From positions 71,927,501 to 71,991,500 of the forward strand of contig NC_060215.1 in the NCBI RefSeq assembly GCF_021130785.1: a stretch of 64,000 nt of DNA, in the 5' to 3' direction. Shown here piece by piece: positions 46,500 through 58,475 of this stretch. Position 1 is the stretch's first letter. Each line of letters starts with the position of its first letter. Made by a program: the position numbers and the translations under genes. Origin of the DNA: Homalodisca vitripennis (taxonomy: Eukaryota; Arthropoda; Insecta; Hemiptera; Cicadellidae). The notes beneath the pieces were generated by a model. That model did no database searches. It was given only the letters and a program-made list of their open reading frames with translations, and was not told where the DNA came from.

Positions 46500-49206
46500 A
46501 TTTAATTATAATAGTATTAACTATAATTTTCGGTCCCGAAATCAATATTGTTCTTTTACGATAAATCATTTTCCATAGTATTAAATATAATAAGCCCTTT
46601 TTATTTTAAAAAATATACTCATATTTGTAAGAAAATGCAATGGATTCTTATTTTTTTTAATTAATAAAAGCGCAGTTCCAAAAACCTTGAAAACCCACAA
46701 TATATATTGAGAATTTGAAAGTAAGTTCTAGTGTACTCGCACTTAAGCTTCGAAAGTTATTAAAGGCTAAGAAGGTCACTGTTATCTAAGCTTACTTAAA
46801 TATGTTCTTGACACATCGAATAATCAACCTGGTGTACATAAACTATTTCGTTCGATTTTTCATTCTAGTTTCATAAAAACTTTGATGGCATTAGGCAATC
46901 AATATTATAGATACGTTTTGAAAAGTAGCGTGATTTTTGTCTTGTCACGACTATGTGTAAAACACTAATTTTGTACTAAACAACGACTTTTTAACTAAAT
47001 TTTCTAACTTAGTTTGTACAAATTCATGCCTTTTATTACTTTATATGTCACCGTCTTGGTTAATTATATTAAATTGTTTGCTAAACAGCTGTTAGAACTA
47101 AATTAAAGTATTGGTAGGTATCATTTAAAAGTATCATTTAAGTCATTTAAGTATTTAACACTCCTGTGTTAAAAGTACAACTTAGTATTATTGTATTACA
47201 AATTTAGCATACCAGATTAGGAATTATTGTTTAAAATCATTGCTATAGTTCCAATTTCCAGATAGTTTGGAAATTGTATGAAACTTATAGCTGGGTGTTC
47301 ACATAATACTAATTTATTGTTATGAGAACGTTTTAAAATATAGTTCTTTTTGAATTATTAAAAATTCAATTAATATTTAATCACTTATAACTTTTTGTGG
47401 TCAAAATGGACAAAAATTGTACTTGACAATGATTGGCATTAAGAAAAAAATGTTGTACATTTCCTGTTACATAATTCAATAAGTTTTCATTAGTATATTT
47501 TTATGCATGATTGTTCACTCTTCCTGCAATAGAACAAACACTTAAGCAAATTCTTACGTTTAAATATTACTAAATAGTATGTTTAAAATTCAAAACCTAT
47601 ATTTGTAAAAGTATAAATTTGCATATGGTGTTTTACAGAAGACTTCGATTGAGATACAGTCATCATTTATCTTTTTTTCTATCGAGGTAGATTAATGTTT
47701 CAAAACTATAACATTGTTAGCAGAACGAACTTCTGACTTGGACAAATCACAATCGGGGAGAACTGCGTGAATCCTCTTCTCTCATGCGAATACTTGCGGA
47801 ACAATATCCCTACCGCGGTAATGAACAGCTTATATGTATTTGATAAGCTTTATAATTCAGTTTCATATCTTAAAATATTTTCTACAGCAAAAAAAAAAAA
47901 ACCTCGCAGGATTATTAATGTCACAGTCAAGAAATGATCCATTGACCAGTAACATTGTATACAACATTCAGTCTAGCACTAATCGAGAATTCGAGATGTT
48001 TGGCCTCTAATAAAAATATTACGCGTAATGTTCTATTGTGTTTCTTCTACAAATTTCCTACAATACCTTTGGGAAACACACAGGTTTCTTTACAACTATT
48101 GTAAACTTAAATCTATGGCAAATTTAAAATTCAGGTTTACTGCTTTAAGAATGTAAATTATAGTGTATGGATATTTGCTTGATAATTCTCATGTTATTAA
48201 GAGCTTTAATGAAATGTAATGCAAAAAGTAATATTTTCATGTTGTAAAATATTTTAAACGAGTAAAAAACTAAATTTACAATGTAATTTCAGCCTGTGAT
48301 ATTAAAAATATAAGTTCTTTTTATCTCTTATTAACACTTTAAGTGAAAAAATTTAATATTTAGAGATAAAAACAATAAATCGTTTTATATTATAAGGGTA
48401 TTGTTAAAATTATTAGAACCATTATAGTTAAGGGCAACTTGCCATTCTCGCTTCTTTTCTTCAGAGATCTTTTGAGAACCAATAAATTAGGAATGGTTGC
48501 TTTTTATATTAAAAATCGATGTCCAGCACTATTTTTATCTGCGAATATTCAAGTTTTTAAGCAATATTTTACAATATTACCAAGCAAGTTCCATACCTAC
48601 GACACTGTAGAATTATCACACACAGAACTTACAGGCCAAAAATATATGTTCTCAAGCTTGTGCTATGATTGTAAAATAAAGGAAAGAAATGTTTAATCTA
48701 ACTATAACAAGCTTTTTTTTACTGTTTTTACTGTTGCTTTTGCGTATCAGAAAACAAATAAGATTAACACATGATGTGTGGTTAGTGAGGTTCCTGACAC
48801 GTGATGTGGCTATGTGGCTATACTAGTATACTCGTATAACGGGTTCAACTCTTAATGTGCAAATGTACGTAATAAGTTATGTTTGTATAGGGTAACATAG
48901 AATCGTTCGTAAAGTAGTCTTATTAAATGGAAAGGCCTTCTAGATATGTCAGCAAGGTCCATTCCAGTGACTTTAAGTAGTTCATAGAGATTCTCTTATA
49001 AGATTGACAACATTGTCCTTTGTGCTACATCTAGAATTTAACGGTACACTTCCTACTCCCAGAGAGTCGTCGTTAACACGATAACGCGTGAGATGAGCCA
49101 GGAATACAATAATATCCTTGTACAGTCGTTTCAAGTCCATATTATGATAAAATCATTCTAAAACTGTGGAGACGTTCGGGTGAAGTTCGCAACTAGAACA
49201 GTTGTT
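46493..49206. other. A+T-rich DNA downstream of exex
   Basis: Includes the 3' untranslated region of the minus-strand homeobox gene at its right end. No AATAAA was seen close to the stop; an ATTAAA variant on the minus strand lies near 48692. An 85-codon plus frame at 48439-48696 has no recognisable domain. Confidence 0.4.
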
Positions 49207-49521
49207 TTACGACACGTAAGGTCTGTAGAGTGTCTCGGCCGGCACGTCTCGTTGTCGCGCCATCTGTGCCAGCTGGACAATCTGCTGTAGAGTGCCGCTG
49301 GGTGCTGTGTGACAGTTAGGACTCCTCACAGCCACACTCTCCGGCTTGTTGCGACTGTTGGGCGAGGGCACGTGGGCGCACTTGGGAGGATTGCAGTTTG
49401 CGCTACTTCCCACGGGATTATTAGTCTTCTTGTCGCCGTCTTCTTTGGTAGATTTCGCCTCCTGTTGAGCCTTTTTACTCCTTTTCCACTTCATTCGTCG
49501 GTTTTGGAACCATATTTTCAC
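49207..49521 (-). CDS. Mnx/HB9 homeobox gene (extra-extra), last coding exon
   Basis: Encodes homeodomain recognition helix 3 and the C-terminus of an Mnx-class transcription factor, a nuclear protein that specifies motor neurons in insects and vertebrates. The exon opens after acceptor TAG (complement of 49522-49524) with VKIWFQNRRMKWKRSKKAQQ, homeodomain residues 45 onward. It carries W48, F49, Q50, N51 and R53 unchanged. About 80 further residues follow (Ser/Pro/Asn-rich, then TLQQIVQLAQMARQR) to a TAA at 49207-49209. The first codon is GTG (Val), an internal codon, not a start. It joins 53605-53762 in phase 0. Mnx is preferred over other homeobox classes because both halves match that class almost exactly. 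Confidence 0.96.
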   Translation of the reverse strand: MKIWFQNRRMKWKRSKKAQQEAKSTKEDGDKKTNNPVGSSANCNPPKCAHVPSPNSRNKPESVAVRSPNCHTAPSGTLQQIVQLAQMARQRDVPAETLYRPYVS

Positions 49522-51830
49522 CTACAACATAAGTGTAATTCAACAACAAGAAGCATGAAGTTTTTATAGAAAAGACATATTGTGAATGCTGGCTCTTGAA
49601 CTTTTGGATCCTCGTTGATGATAAGAACGGGTCCCTTATCCGTTATTTTGCCAACCATTTGGATTGATTGTACTGATATCAATCGATCATTTAAACGTAA
49701 AATATGAGTATTTTGAAATAGAATTGTGTGCTATCTTTATCATACATTCTTTATTTGTTTATAAAAATGATATTTTAAGAGATTTAATGTAATTCTTTAT
49801 AAATACCATTTTATTTGGCATTCCTAATGTATTAATATGTATCTGTATACTCACATATGAAGTTAATCCCTGTAGATTAATTAGATACTTCCATTTAAGG
49901 CATAGATTTGTGACCCAAATTAAGAACATCTGAAGATGAAAATATTAAAGTTGTACAATATCTACATGAGTTATAGGTTGAGAGTGACTTGTTTTTATTC
50001 ATTTGTGATATAAGGAAACAGTATTTTTGATTGAATATAATTTAAGAATATTTATAATATTTTAATAAAGTTGTTATTATGGAAATTACATTTTATATTA
50101 ATTAAAATTATACCACTCCTTCCACTAATGTTTCATTTACATACTGTAGAAGGGCCATATACTTATATTCCTTAAGTTGAAAATTTTTTGTCTAGACCTT
50201 ATGATAAGATCTTCCAAAATTCTGTTTTAAAGTTCTACCACTCCTCCTGGAATAATACAACAAATTTCCCCTACTTTTCCTGTATTCAGAAATGGCACCT
50301 TAAGGATTTGTGACAAAAGTTTTCTTTGCAAATTCCAAAAACGTTATTCCAATTGAAAAGCGATTGTACCACTTTAAATAAATCTCCTCTACGCGTAGAT
50401 ATACTATTAGAAATAATATGACCTATTAGCCAATAACTACCTACAACTTCCAAATCGTCAAGAACATGTACTACTTAACAAGTGAATTTATAGGTAATTA
50501 CCGCTACAAGGTAATTAAATAGTGCTCCAATGATTTTAATTTTATTATTAAAATTAATGTTTATTAATTGATGTTAAAAATCAGGAAAAGTTCCACTTTA
50601 AATTAGATTTGTTGGCCGTTTTCAGTCATATCACTGTCACTTATCGACTTTTCGATAAATTCAGTTTACCTTAGAATTATGAACATAAAATGTACATTCA
50701 CTGAAAATAAAAATGAAATTATTGTTTGTAAAATAAGGATGCTGAGGGTTGTATTAATACTTAACCACGTTTATAAGATGCATTATCAGGTATGATCATA
50801 ATCATACACATGAACTTGTATAACTCATTAAATTTTAACTGTGTGTTTTACTTATTCGTATGTCTGTTGCCACAATGGATAACACATATATAGTCCATTC
50901 TGTTATTGACAGTCTACACCATATACTTGTAGAGCTTGGGATTAGAAGAATTTTAGTGGACTTCATAGAAATTTAGGTTTTAAAGTCTAGTGTTAATTTG
51001 TTTACTCCTTTAAATCCTTCCTATGTCGCCTCCTCAGTAAACACATTTTTTGAAGTAAGCAATATCGATATGACTGTTTTGTTAGCTTTCTATGGAGAAA
51101 AGTAGTTTACTTAAAAATCGAAATCGCTCAAAAATAGACGCATTTCTCAAGAACTCGATATCCTATTCCTTTCAGAATACCTTGAACCGAATTTAACTTG
51201 GTAAACCGTTCGCCTTAAAGTTTGGACGTGACAGCTGTGGAAGATACGTAAGCAACGAACAAGAGACGAGTTTTTGTTACTCTTGAAAACCGACTGTATA
51301 AAGGACGTTTTTGATGTTGCAGCAGTGCCTACACTTATTTTGGAATTTTCTAAGATTATCACTATATACAACATTTCTTTGGAGGAAAGTACTAAACACA
51401 TATGATGATCCACAAATAATTCGTTCTTGCTCTAAGACGAAACGTATATTTTACTTCAATGTGATGCTATTACGTTTAAATAGTAAATTGTAAGGTTGTT
51501 TTTTTTAAATTAAATTTTACTCAATATTCTGTCATGAATACCTTTCTAAAAATGTTAATATAAAAATATGAGTCTTAGTCAATTCGAGTTCTGTTTAATG
51601 TTGTGTTCGAAATTAACATAAATAACAACACTAATTGCACCTTATTATTCTAGTAATTTACTATTATGATTTCAAACTATAATTAATTTCTGTTAGGGTA
51701 TTTGTTTATTAGTTTATGTTATATTAACTGTTCAACGATTTTCGACAACCTCAACATATTATAGGGAAGAACAATGAAAATTGATGATGCACTTTTCACT
51801 GCGTGTTGTTTTTGCAGGAAGTTAATCGTG

Positions 51831-52105
51831 CACGATTGATGTGATCGGTCTATTTCAGAGAGACCCTCCTGGGAACATTGTTATCAGGGGGCTTAATGTA
51901 CTAGTGATGACTGCTACCATACTGTACATTACCGGTAAGAGGTGCAAAACACCTATTACAGATAGCTTATCTGTGATAATGCGTTGTGACATATGTTAAC
52001 ACTTAGTGCCACTCCTACACCACTTCATGCTAACATCTTTATCAACAAAAACGTTGTCACCAACGTCAGAGTTGACACAGCTCATCTCGTCGTGCATACT
52101 GTGGA
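51831..52105. promoter_or_regulatory. Intronic enhancer-like block 1
   Basis: G+C-richer unique sequence within the homeodomain intron, with CACGATTGATGTGATCGGTC near 51830-51850 and an inverted pair of GATA sites CAGATAgctTATCTG (about 51959-51973). Motif density and intronic position suggest a cis-regulatory element; conservation untested. Confidence 0.4.
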
Positions 52106-52424
52106 TATGTATCCGATTCCCTTAACGTTATAATTCCAATTTTACGCTGCACATATTTTTGTTTATGATTCAACGATTTATCCGTCTAATATTGTTTTCT
52201 ACATACGTAGATTGTCTAATTACACTTTAATATAAAAACGTTTTCTAGTTTGTCTAACCTGTACACCTCCACTTTCTGTTGCTATGATAACTAGACCCTA
52301 TTGAAATTACAAACCTTATATTACCGGATGTGGAAGTGAAAGTTCTATACATCAAGACTTTCAATAATATCGGATCCAAGTGTTACACAAAACACTTCAC
52401 TTGCAACACAACGTTAATCCTTCA

Positions 52425-52640
52425 ACTCCCAATGTCTAATGTTATGATATGACGCAATATTTCAAGCAAGAGGAGTCTGGCACCTCTTTTGATTGTATTA
52501 GTTACAATGAGTGTAATTAATGCAATCAAAGTTAATAGTATCGGTTGACCAGGGAAATGTAACGTGGGCTGCGAACAATTTACGCATCGTTGTGATTAAA
52601 TCATTGCAATCAACTTCCACGCTCCTAGACTCTGAATAAC
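52425..52640. promoter_or_regulatory. Intronic enhancer-like block 2
   Basis: Within about 200 bases: TTTTGATTGTATTAG, GTGTAATTAATGCAATC, AATCAAAG, GTGATTAAATC and ATTGCAATCAAC. This is a dense mix of homeodomain (TAATTA), PBC/Hox-type (TGATTG, TGATTAAA) and POU-like (ATGCAAT) sites. It is the most site-dense block in the homeobox gene's intron. No open frame. Confidence 0.5.
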
Positions 52641-52824
52641 TCCCTCTAACCCTTCTCTAGAAATAACACTTTTTCAGTTCGTTGCATCCAATACAATCAG
52701 AAAAGGTTAGATTACTTTCCTATGTTACAGTGGTGGAATTTGACCGCTTCAATTTTAACCTCCGAGTGGCTCATTTAATTTATTTCAGCACTACCGCACC
52801 AGGGCGGGCCAGTTGTGCTCTTGC

Positions 52825-52848
52825 TGTTCCAGTCTTTATTCTGGAACA
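52825..52848. repeat. 8-bp hairpin
   Basis: TGTTCCAG and CTGGAACA pair exactly around TCTTTATT. A weaker outer pairing (TTGTG at about 52813 with CACAA at about 52850) extends it. It lies in a G+C-richer patch of the exex intron. Confidence 0.4.
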
Positions 52849-53244
52849 CCACAAAATATGTTGATGTTTCGTATGGATTTGAACTAGAACCGACTAGAAC
52901 TAACTAGTCGTTCGAGATATATACAATATACAGGTCGTAGTGGTTAGCTATAATAAAGCAAAACCACTTTATACAAGAAAAGTAGTTGGATATGTTCAGA
53001 GAAATTATGTACATTTCGGTTTAATTTTGCCGTATTCAACCATTTTGCATTCATTTATCACAGATTGTTATTGTTTTATTTGGGTTAATATTAAGTCATT
53101 TTCTTCGTTTTGGTTTTTAGATCTTAGTTTTACTTCACTGTAAGACCAGTTCACTCAACTTATTTTACACACTCACGTTGTAATGCCCACGTGAAAATTA
53201 AAATTTAAATAAACGCGAATGTTATTTTTTTCTATAGTAGGCCT

Positions 53245-53526
53245 AAACAAAATGTTTGTTTCTAAGAAAATATCAGATAATTATTACTTCAGATCTATGA
53301 TTTTTAGTGCGAGTAGAGGTATATTCCACTTGCGCTATTCGTATTACTTAAGTAAGCATTTTGTATGTATTCAATGAAACATTTCAAACAAAATGTTTGT
53401 TTCTAAGAAAATATCAGATAATTATTACTTCAGATCTATGATTTTTAGTGCGAGTAGAGGTATATTCCACTTGAGCTATTCGTATTACTTAAGTAAGCAT
53501 TTTGTATGTATTCAATGAAACATTTC
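53245..53526. repeat. Recent 141-bp tandem duplication
   Basis: 53245-53385 and 53386-53526 are identical except for one base (C at 53333, A at 53474). The copies abut directly with AAACAAAATG starting each; the duplication ends about 75 bases from the splice donor of the homeobox exon. Confidence 0.97.
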
Positions 53527-53604
53527 AAACATAAGTTTGAACTAACAAGAAGTTATTTTTTTATGTATTTGTCTCCCGCAAAATAATTATAATTTTACTC
53601 TTAC

Positions 53605-53762
53605 CTGAGTTTCTGTGAGCATAAGGCTTGTCGCCACTTCAAATCGCTTGGGTCTGGACAAGTATTTGTTTTGGCGAAACTGTTTCTCTAGCTCGAGGAG
53701 TTGCTGACTGGTAAAAGCCGTACGAGGCCTTCGGGTTTTGCCCATCAAAGCGTGATGCGCTC
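53605..53762 (-). CDS. Mnx/HB9 homeobox gene (extra-extra), first homeobox exon
   Basis: A 158-base exon: two bases complete a Gly codon, then 52 codons from [20 protein letters not shown] through [19 protein letters not shown]. This is the N-terminal arm and helices 1-2 of an Mnx homeodomain, ending at residue 44. Acceptor TTTTTCAG (complement of 53763-53770) and donor CAG|GTAAGA (complement of 53599-53607) are strong. The [15 protein letters not shown] and [11 protein letters not shown] phrases are diagnostic of Mnx. The KQFRQ variant in helix 1 differs slightly from the vertebrate protein. Reading past the acceptor gives unrelated hydrophobic sequence, so this is not the first coding exon. 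The exon or exons with the Mnx N-terminal domain were not found up to 64000. Confidence 0.96.
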
Positions 53763-54186
53763 CTGAAAAATATACGATTATTAAATGTGTACATGAAAAA
53801 GGTCCTAATAATGTAAATTTATTATACTCGATGAACACTTGTATTTGAGCCGAATACATTAAAAAGTTCATATCTATTTTCATACATAAATAGACCTATA
53901 TAAAGGCACACCTTATGTTGTGACCATTAATCCCCTTGTGACTGTATAGATTTATCCTAAGCCATACTTTAATTCAATAGACAATTTTATTATGGCTAAT
54001 AAATAAAATGTACAGTACTAGTCTGACATGGTCCTTGAGAATTATAGACAGCCATTTTATATTCCAGCGATCTAGGTGACAGACAGTAAGACTTAGTCAG
54101 ACAGTCAGTCAGATTTGTTGACAATCAGAATTTTTAAATACGAGCCCATCTACAACTCCTCCTAGCAGGTGGGGGTTTGTAACCCT
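53763..54186 (-). other. Upstream exex intron, start
   Basis: Intronic sequence on the 5' side of the homeobox exon. GACAGACAGTAAGACTTAGTCAGACAGTCAGTCAG near 54079-54113 is a short GACA/GTCA-type simple repeat. Confidence 0.5.
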
Positions 54187-54899
54187 TTAAACCTTATCCA
54201 GTAGTTTCCCGAATTCTTGTTCTGTAGAATAGACAAAAAGACTACGTAGAGTAATAATTCCGATTTGTATGGTTTTTTTAATGGTCTGATACATAATTAC
54301 AAATAGTTTGAATAACACCTCCAAGGCTAGACACTTAATACAACTGTGATCCGTCGACTGTTTATACATCATTACGAGATTTCGGTATTCGTCATCAGTA
54401 TCCACAATTGCTTCTGTACCACAGTGCCAACAGTAGACTATCGTGTAAACCATGGTCAATGTGACACACCAAACGTGTAGCTCTCTCAGATCTCCGATGG
54501 TTTTTGAAACCCTAACACGCAACATTTGTATTTCAGACACCACATGCACTCGTACTTCGCAAGTGTTTCCAACATCGAGTAGTATCGTCTGATAATATTG
54601 ACATGTTATATGATACACACTTGTTACCAGTAGTTATGGCTATCCAGAACTCCCACAAGGCATTTCTGTATCGAAAGCCGAGATGTGGCGTAGATATATT
54701 GAGGTTTGCCAATGGCGCAGTCTAGACTATTCGGACGGTTACCGAAAGTTACAGTCAAACAATTGCCAGTGTAGCTGCTCCATAGATGAGTGACCGCTGA
54801 GCAACTTTTGTTGGTTCGAATGTCACCTTTAAGAGCCGACTGTACTTGGCAGCCATATTGATTTTTAATCCCACAAGAACAATTTAAAACCTCAAACAT
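54187..54899 (-). other. Two adjacent unrecognised open frames (91 and 143 codons)
   Basis: On the minus strand a 91-codon frame (54624-54899) is followed after a stop and four bases by a 143-codon frame (54187-54618). Together they give about 234 residues with several Cys and Trp. The DNA is G+C-richer than its flanks. Two consecutive long frames on one strand in A+T-rich DNA are unlikely by chance, and a decayed transposable-element protein is the simplest idea. I recognise no family. It lies within the presumed upstream intron of exex. Confidence 0.3.
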
Positions 54900-56249
54900 T
54901 TTTCATCCTTATTTTCATTGTACAACTGTGGAGGATGTCTCATTTTAAAGATATAATTATTACGTTGCCTCAAGGTTTTTACAAATAAAAAACATATTTT
55001 TATCTGTTATTCAAAAAACATGCTCAATACTTAAATGTTTGAATATTCCAAAATATAATGCTTTGAAGAAAAAGTAAAAAAAACCTGGGGATGAGTATGA
55101 ATTGTATCTTTAAAATTATATATCTTCTAAACTCTACGACAAGGGCATAGAGTGGTTTGAAGTTTAACATTGTTCTTATGGGGCAAAACTTAACATCCGG
55201 CCCTTAAGCCTTTGGTCCCCAGATTAAGTGTCAGAGATGGCTTCCTAACCTTAAATTTGCCTGGTGAAACAAAATATCTTTAAATGTTGTATTTTTTTTA
55301 AATTCACAAATTTAAGTAAATTACATTCCAGTTGTTACATTTCTTTATATGACATTTACCAGGAGGACTTCCATTGTAAACAATATTTTGGGACCTAAGT
55401 CTGATGAAACCTAAACCACTATCTATCAACAAATAGCCTGAGAAATAAAGTAATAGTTTCAAAAATAGAGTGGCCAGTAACTTATCGAAAATAGCTGTAT
55501 ACTTATATTTTATAAGCTATATAATATTTTAATCACTTGTTATGTCATTGTCTATATACTGAATCGTATTTAACATTTAAAATTAATAAGAATAACAGTT
55601 GACTTTAGAACATTGCAATTTTGCATTATAATTCTTTTATAGAAGTAAAATAAAACAAACATTAAAATAAAATATTCCTCAGTTTCAAAACTAATTACAT
55701 CCCTTAAACGAGTCTAAACCATATTTTCATTTATTATCTACTCGACGCTGATATAAATTATACACATATGCTTTTTACGCTGAGTTCTGTATCATAATTT
55801 AAATTATTGTACATTGGAATATACTGCTTTAAATACGTATAGTTAAGCTCTATGATGTAACTCTATTTGAGTCTTAGTTTGAAAATATAAGTATCATCGA
55901 ACATTTTCTAAATGTCAATAATAGAAAAATAAAAAATCAGAGAAACTATTTTTGTGACTGCAATATCATATGATAAATTGATAATGAGCACCTGTTGTGA
56001 AGTAGGCCTACAGTATCGCGTTGTATTAAACAATAGTTTCACAGTTGTTTCTTAACTGTTATTATTTTTGCATTATCATAATATAGAAGTTCATTAGTCA
56101 TTTGATGTGTCGTTTTAATGTGCCGCTATGAATCACACTATTACAAATAAAGCGATCATAGTGTTTTAACCTACAATTCATTTGCTTAGTTCGTATCTCA
56201 CTGTAATGATATATAGCTACTTGTAAAGTGTTGACCTGTTATCTGTTAG
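54900..56249. other. A+T-rich presumed intron or upstream DNA
   Basis: No exon, repeat or RNA gene recognised, apart from an unassigned G+C-richer patch near 55140-55260. Confidence 0.45.
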
Positions 56250-56660
56250 TAGGGACTATTCACTGGACCATATCGATCTCGGGGGTAAACTCGCACAAGC
56301 CGGAGCTATAGATACCGGTCGGCACGTGAGGCGCCCAGGGCTCTCCCCTAACTGCGGTAAATCAAGATCACCGATGAAAGGAGCGCTCATTGTAATCAAG
56401 GATCGTTTAATTCCTGACAGTTTTCGACCGGCAGCAGCACCCTAAGCTGTGTTTATTAAACTAATTGGTACCACAAAAAGCGTGCGGCGGGGGGTACTTA
56501 GCATGAGAAGAGCACCCCTCCCTCATCCCCTCCAACACATATATAACTGGTGTCACCGACAATAGCTTATAGCGAGCAGTCAGTGGGAGGTGGTGCCCGT
56601 CGCGCCGCTGTCTGCAGTTAGACGAGATCGGTTTTGTGATAATAGAACCACTAAATAGTA
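56250..56660. promoter_or_regulatory. G+C-rich promoter-like or enhancer island
   Basis: A 400-base island. Its left part has CTGCGGTAAATCAAGATCACC, TGTAATCAAGG, GTTTATTAAACTAATTGG and the E-box CACGTG. Its right part has a plus-strand TATATAA (56540-56546), then a TCAGT initiator-like site at 56580, then a G+C-rich leader. The TATA-to-initiator distance is about 42 bases, longer than the usual 30 or so. The downstream 72-codon frame (56737-56955) is not convincing as protein. It may be a noncoding-RNA promoter, an alternative promoter or an enhancer. Confidence 0.45.
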
Positions 56661-57939
56661 GCGACTATTCTACAAACTGTGATGTTGCAGAGTGGTATTT
56701 ACTAAGTTAGAGAATCTACCGTCATAAAAGTATCAATTGATAACAGTAAAATTAAGCAATTTTGCCATCGATGTGTCTTACAAATATTATTATATAGATA
56801 GTGAAAACTACTATCCTCTCTTTTCTTCTGACCTCATCACATGTTTAACAAGCAGAAATGAAAACAATATATTAAATATTGCGCTTAGTATACAGAAGTT
56901 GACAGTCGAAACAGACAAGTTACCCAGCAGTAAAATTAGAGTGTTACGCAATTAACCCCACTAATCCAGGCTAATTTATCCGGGGAATACCAGGGTATGC
57001 TGTCACGACTGCTTACCCGAAGGTAATAAATTAGTCCATGCTACCATAACAATGCTTACACGTGGATGGCTACGCTAAAGTGAGTTCGATAACCATAATC
57101 ATCGTGTCGCTACTTGCTTACACATGAGTAAGTAGCTAGTGCATCGATAGATCACTGATTACCCAAATGTGACTGAGTCGCTACTTGCTTACCCGTGAGT
57201 AGCTAGCTGGTGTTTGTTATCATAGGTTTGATTACTTGTGGTTGATGTGTTATATTACACCGCTTCTAAATGGTAAATAGCCCAGTTATTGAAATTATGT
57301 CTCATGAATAGCCAATTCATAATATATCAGCGCCATTGTCATAATACAGTTTGCATGCAGGTTTTACTTTCTTTAACATGACCATCATTACTATAGTTCT
57401 AACCTGTTAAATTTTATGTGTTTGCGTTGTCAGTACATAGCGAACGGATTTGTCAAACGTAAAATATATACCGGATCTTAGACCTATATATTTTATTCTG
57501 GTACATTACTAAAGAGCAAAAATCTGCAGAAAGCCAATATATCAGATGCAGCATGTATGTGTTTGAATGAACAGAAATGCGAACTTGTTTAATAACATCC
57601 ACTCGTCCAAAAATTCTACTAAAGCGCATTTCTCTAAGTAGCCTCAATTGCTACATTTTTTTGTACTCTAAAACCAGTTCAAACAATGATGGCATACTCA
57701 AACTTTCTTTGGACGTAAGAAATGTCAAGCGTAACTTTTTCCTTTGTTGAAAATGAGATCAAGTCCCAAAACAAAACACAAAGCCCTCAAGTTTTCGATC
57801 TAACAGTATTAACGTACTCAGAGTTCAGCTAGGAATTTATCAAATTCACAAATCTGTCAGGATTTAATTTTTATTTATTGCACAGCTTTCAATTGCGGTA
57901 AATATTTAAGAAAGTATTTTTTTAAATAAAACTTCCTAA
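56661..57939. other. Unassigned DNA
   Basis: Contains phrases repeated locally: GTCGCTACTTGCTTAC occurs near 57105 and again near 57176, each followed by a (C/A)GTGAGTA-type block, so a roughly 72-bp diverged tandem repeat is present. No gene recognised. Confidence 0.45.
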
Positions 57940-58040
57940 CGCCGCTTTAATTAGGTAAAGGCGCGTGTGGTTTATTTCAACTCATTTCGTAACAGAATAC
58001 TGGCTAATTCTGTGCACGTAACATTCAAAATGGAGTCACT
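57940..58040. promoter_or_regulatory. Small enhancer-like block
   Basis: GCCGCTTTAATTAGGTAAAGGCGCGTGTGG, with a TAATTAG homeodomain core, is followed by an inverted CAGAAT...ATTCTG pair (57993-58012) and GTGCACGT. It is short and G+C-richer than its flanks. Confidence 0.3.
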
Positions 58041-58475
58041 TCGTTAATAAACAACAAGTAAAAGAAGTTCTAATTGGAGCCTTGAGAAACTCCTGAATAG
58101 CGACACAAAACTCCCAAAATATACATTATCAAATCGCACTCAACATGTCCTTTCTAAAAGATTTATTCATGAATTGATTCAATGAGTAAAGGTAGAGGAG
58201 AAATCCACATTGGGTTCCCTCCTAAACGCTGAAGGCTTGGCAAAGGCAAAGTATTAACTTGATGTAATCACAATGTAATAGACAACAATTTGAGAATGCC
58301 GAACGACCTCTGAAGGACCCGTGCTGGTAGTGGTATAGTGTCACAAAACATGTATTCGGATTCAAAAACTTTAAATTTCATATCCCTCACTATTATGTGT
58401 TAAAGAAGTTATCGTTCTATATTGTGTTTTTGTCGTTGTAACAGAAGAGAATACGTAATGCGTTGTTTGAATATC

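Larger units (their letters stand above)
49522..53604 (-). other. exex intron inside the homeodomain
   Basis: Intron of about 4.1 kb between homeodomain codons 44 and 45, a position used by many homeobox genes. Donor GTAAGA (complement of 53599-53604), acceptor TAG (complement of 49522-49524). It contains two enhancer-like blocks (51831-52105, 52425-52640), a hairpin (52825-52848) and a 141-bp tandem duplication beside the donor. Confidence 0.85.

Noticed and set aside
49309..49569. 86-codon plus-strand frame
   Set aside because: It is the antisense shadow of the homeobox exon.
53763..53883. Extension of the homeobox exon to a Met at 53883
   Set aside because: A strong acceptor TTTTTCAG sits at the point where homology to Mnx begins, and the residues beyond it do not resemble Mnx.
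56737..56955. Protein encoded downstream of the TATA-like site
   Set aside because: 72 codons of A+T-driven composition, no domain, no Kozak-like context; too weak to call.
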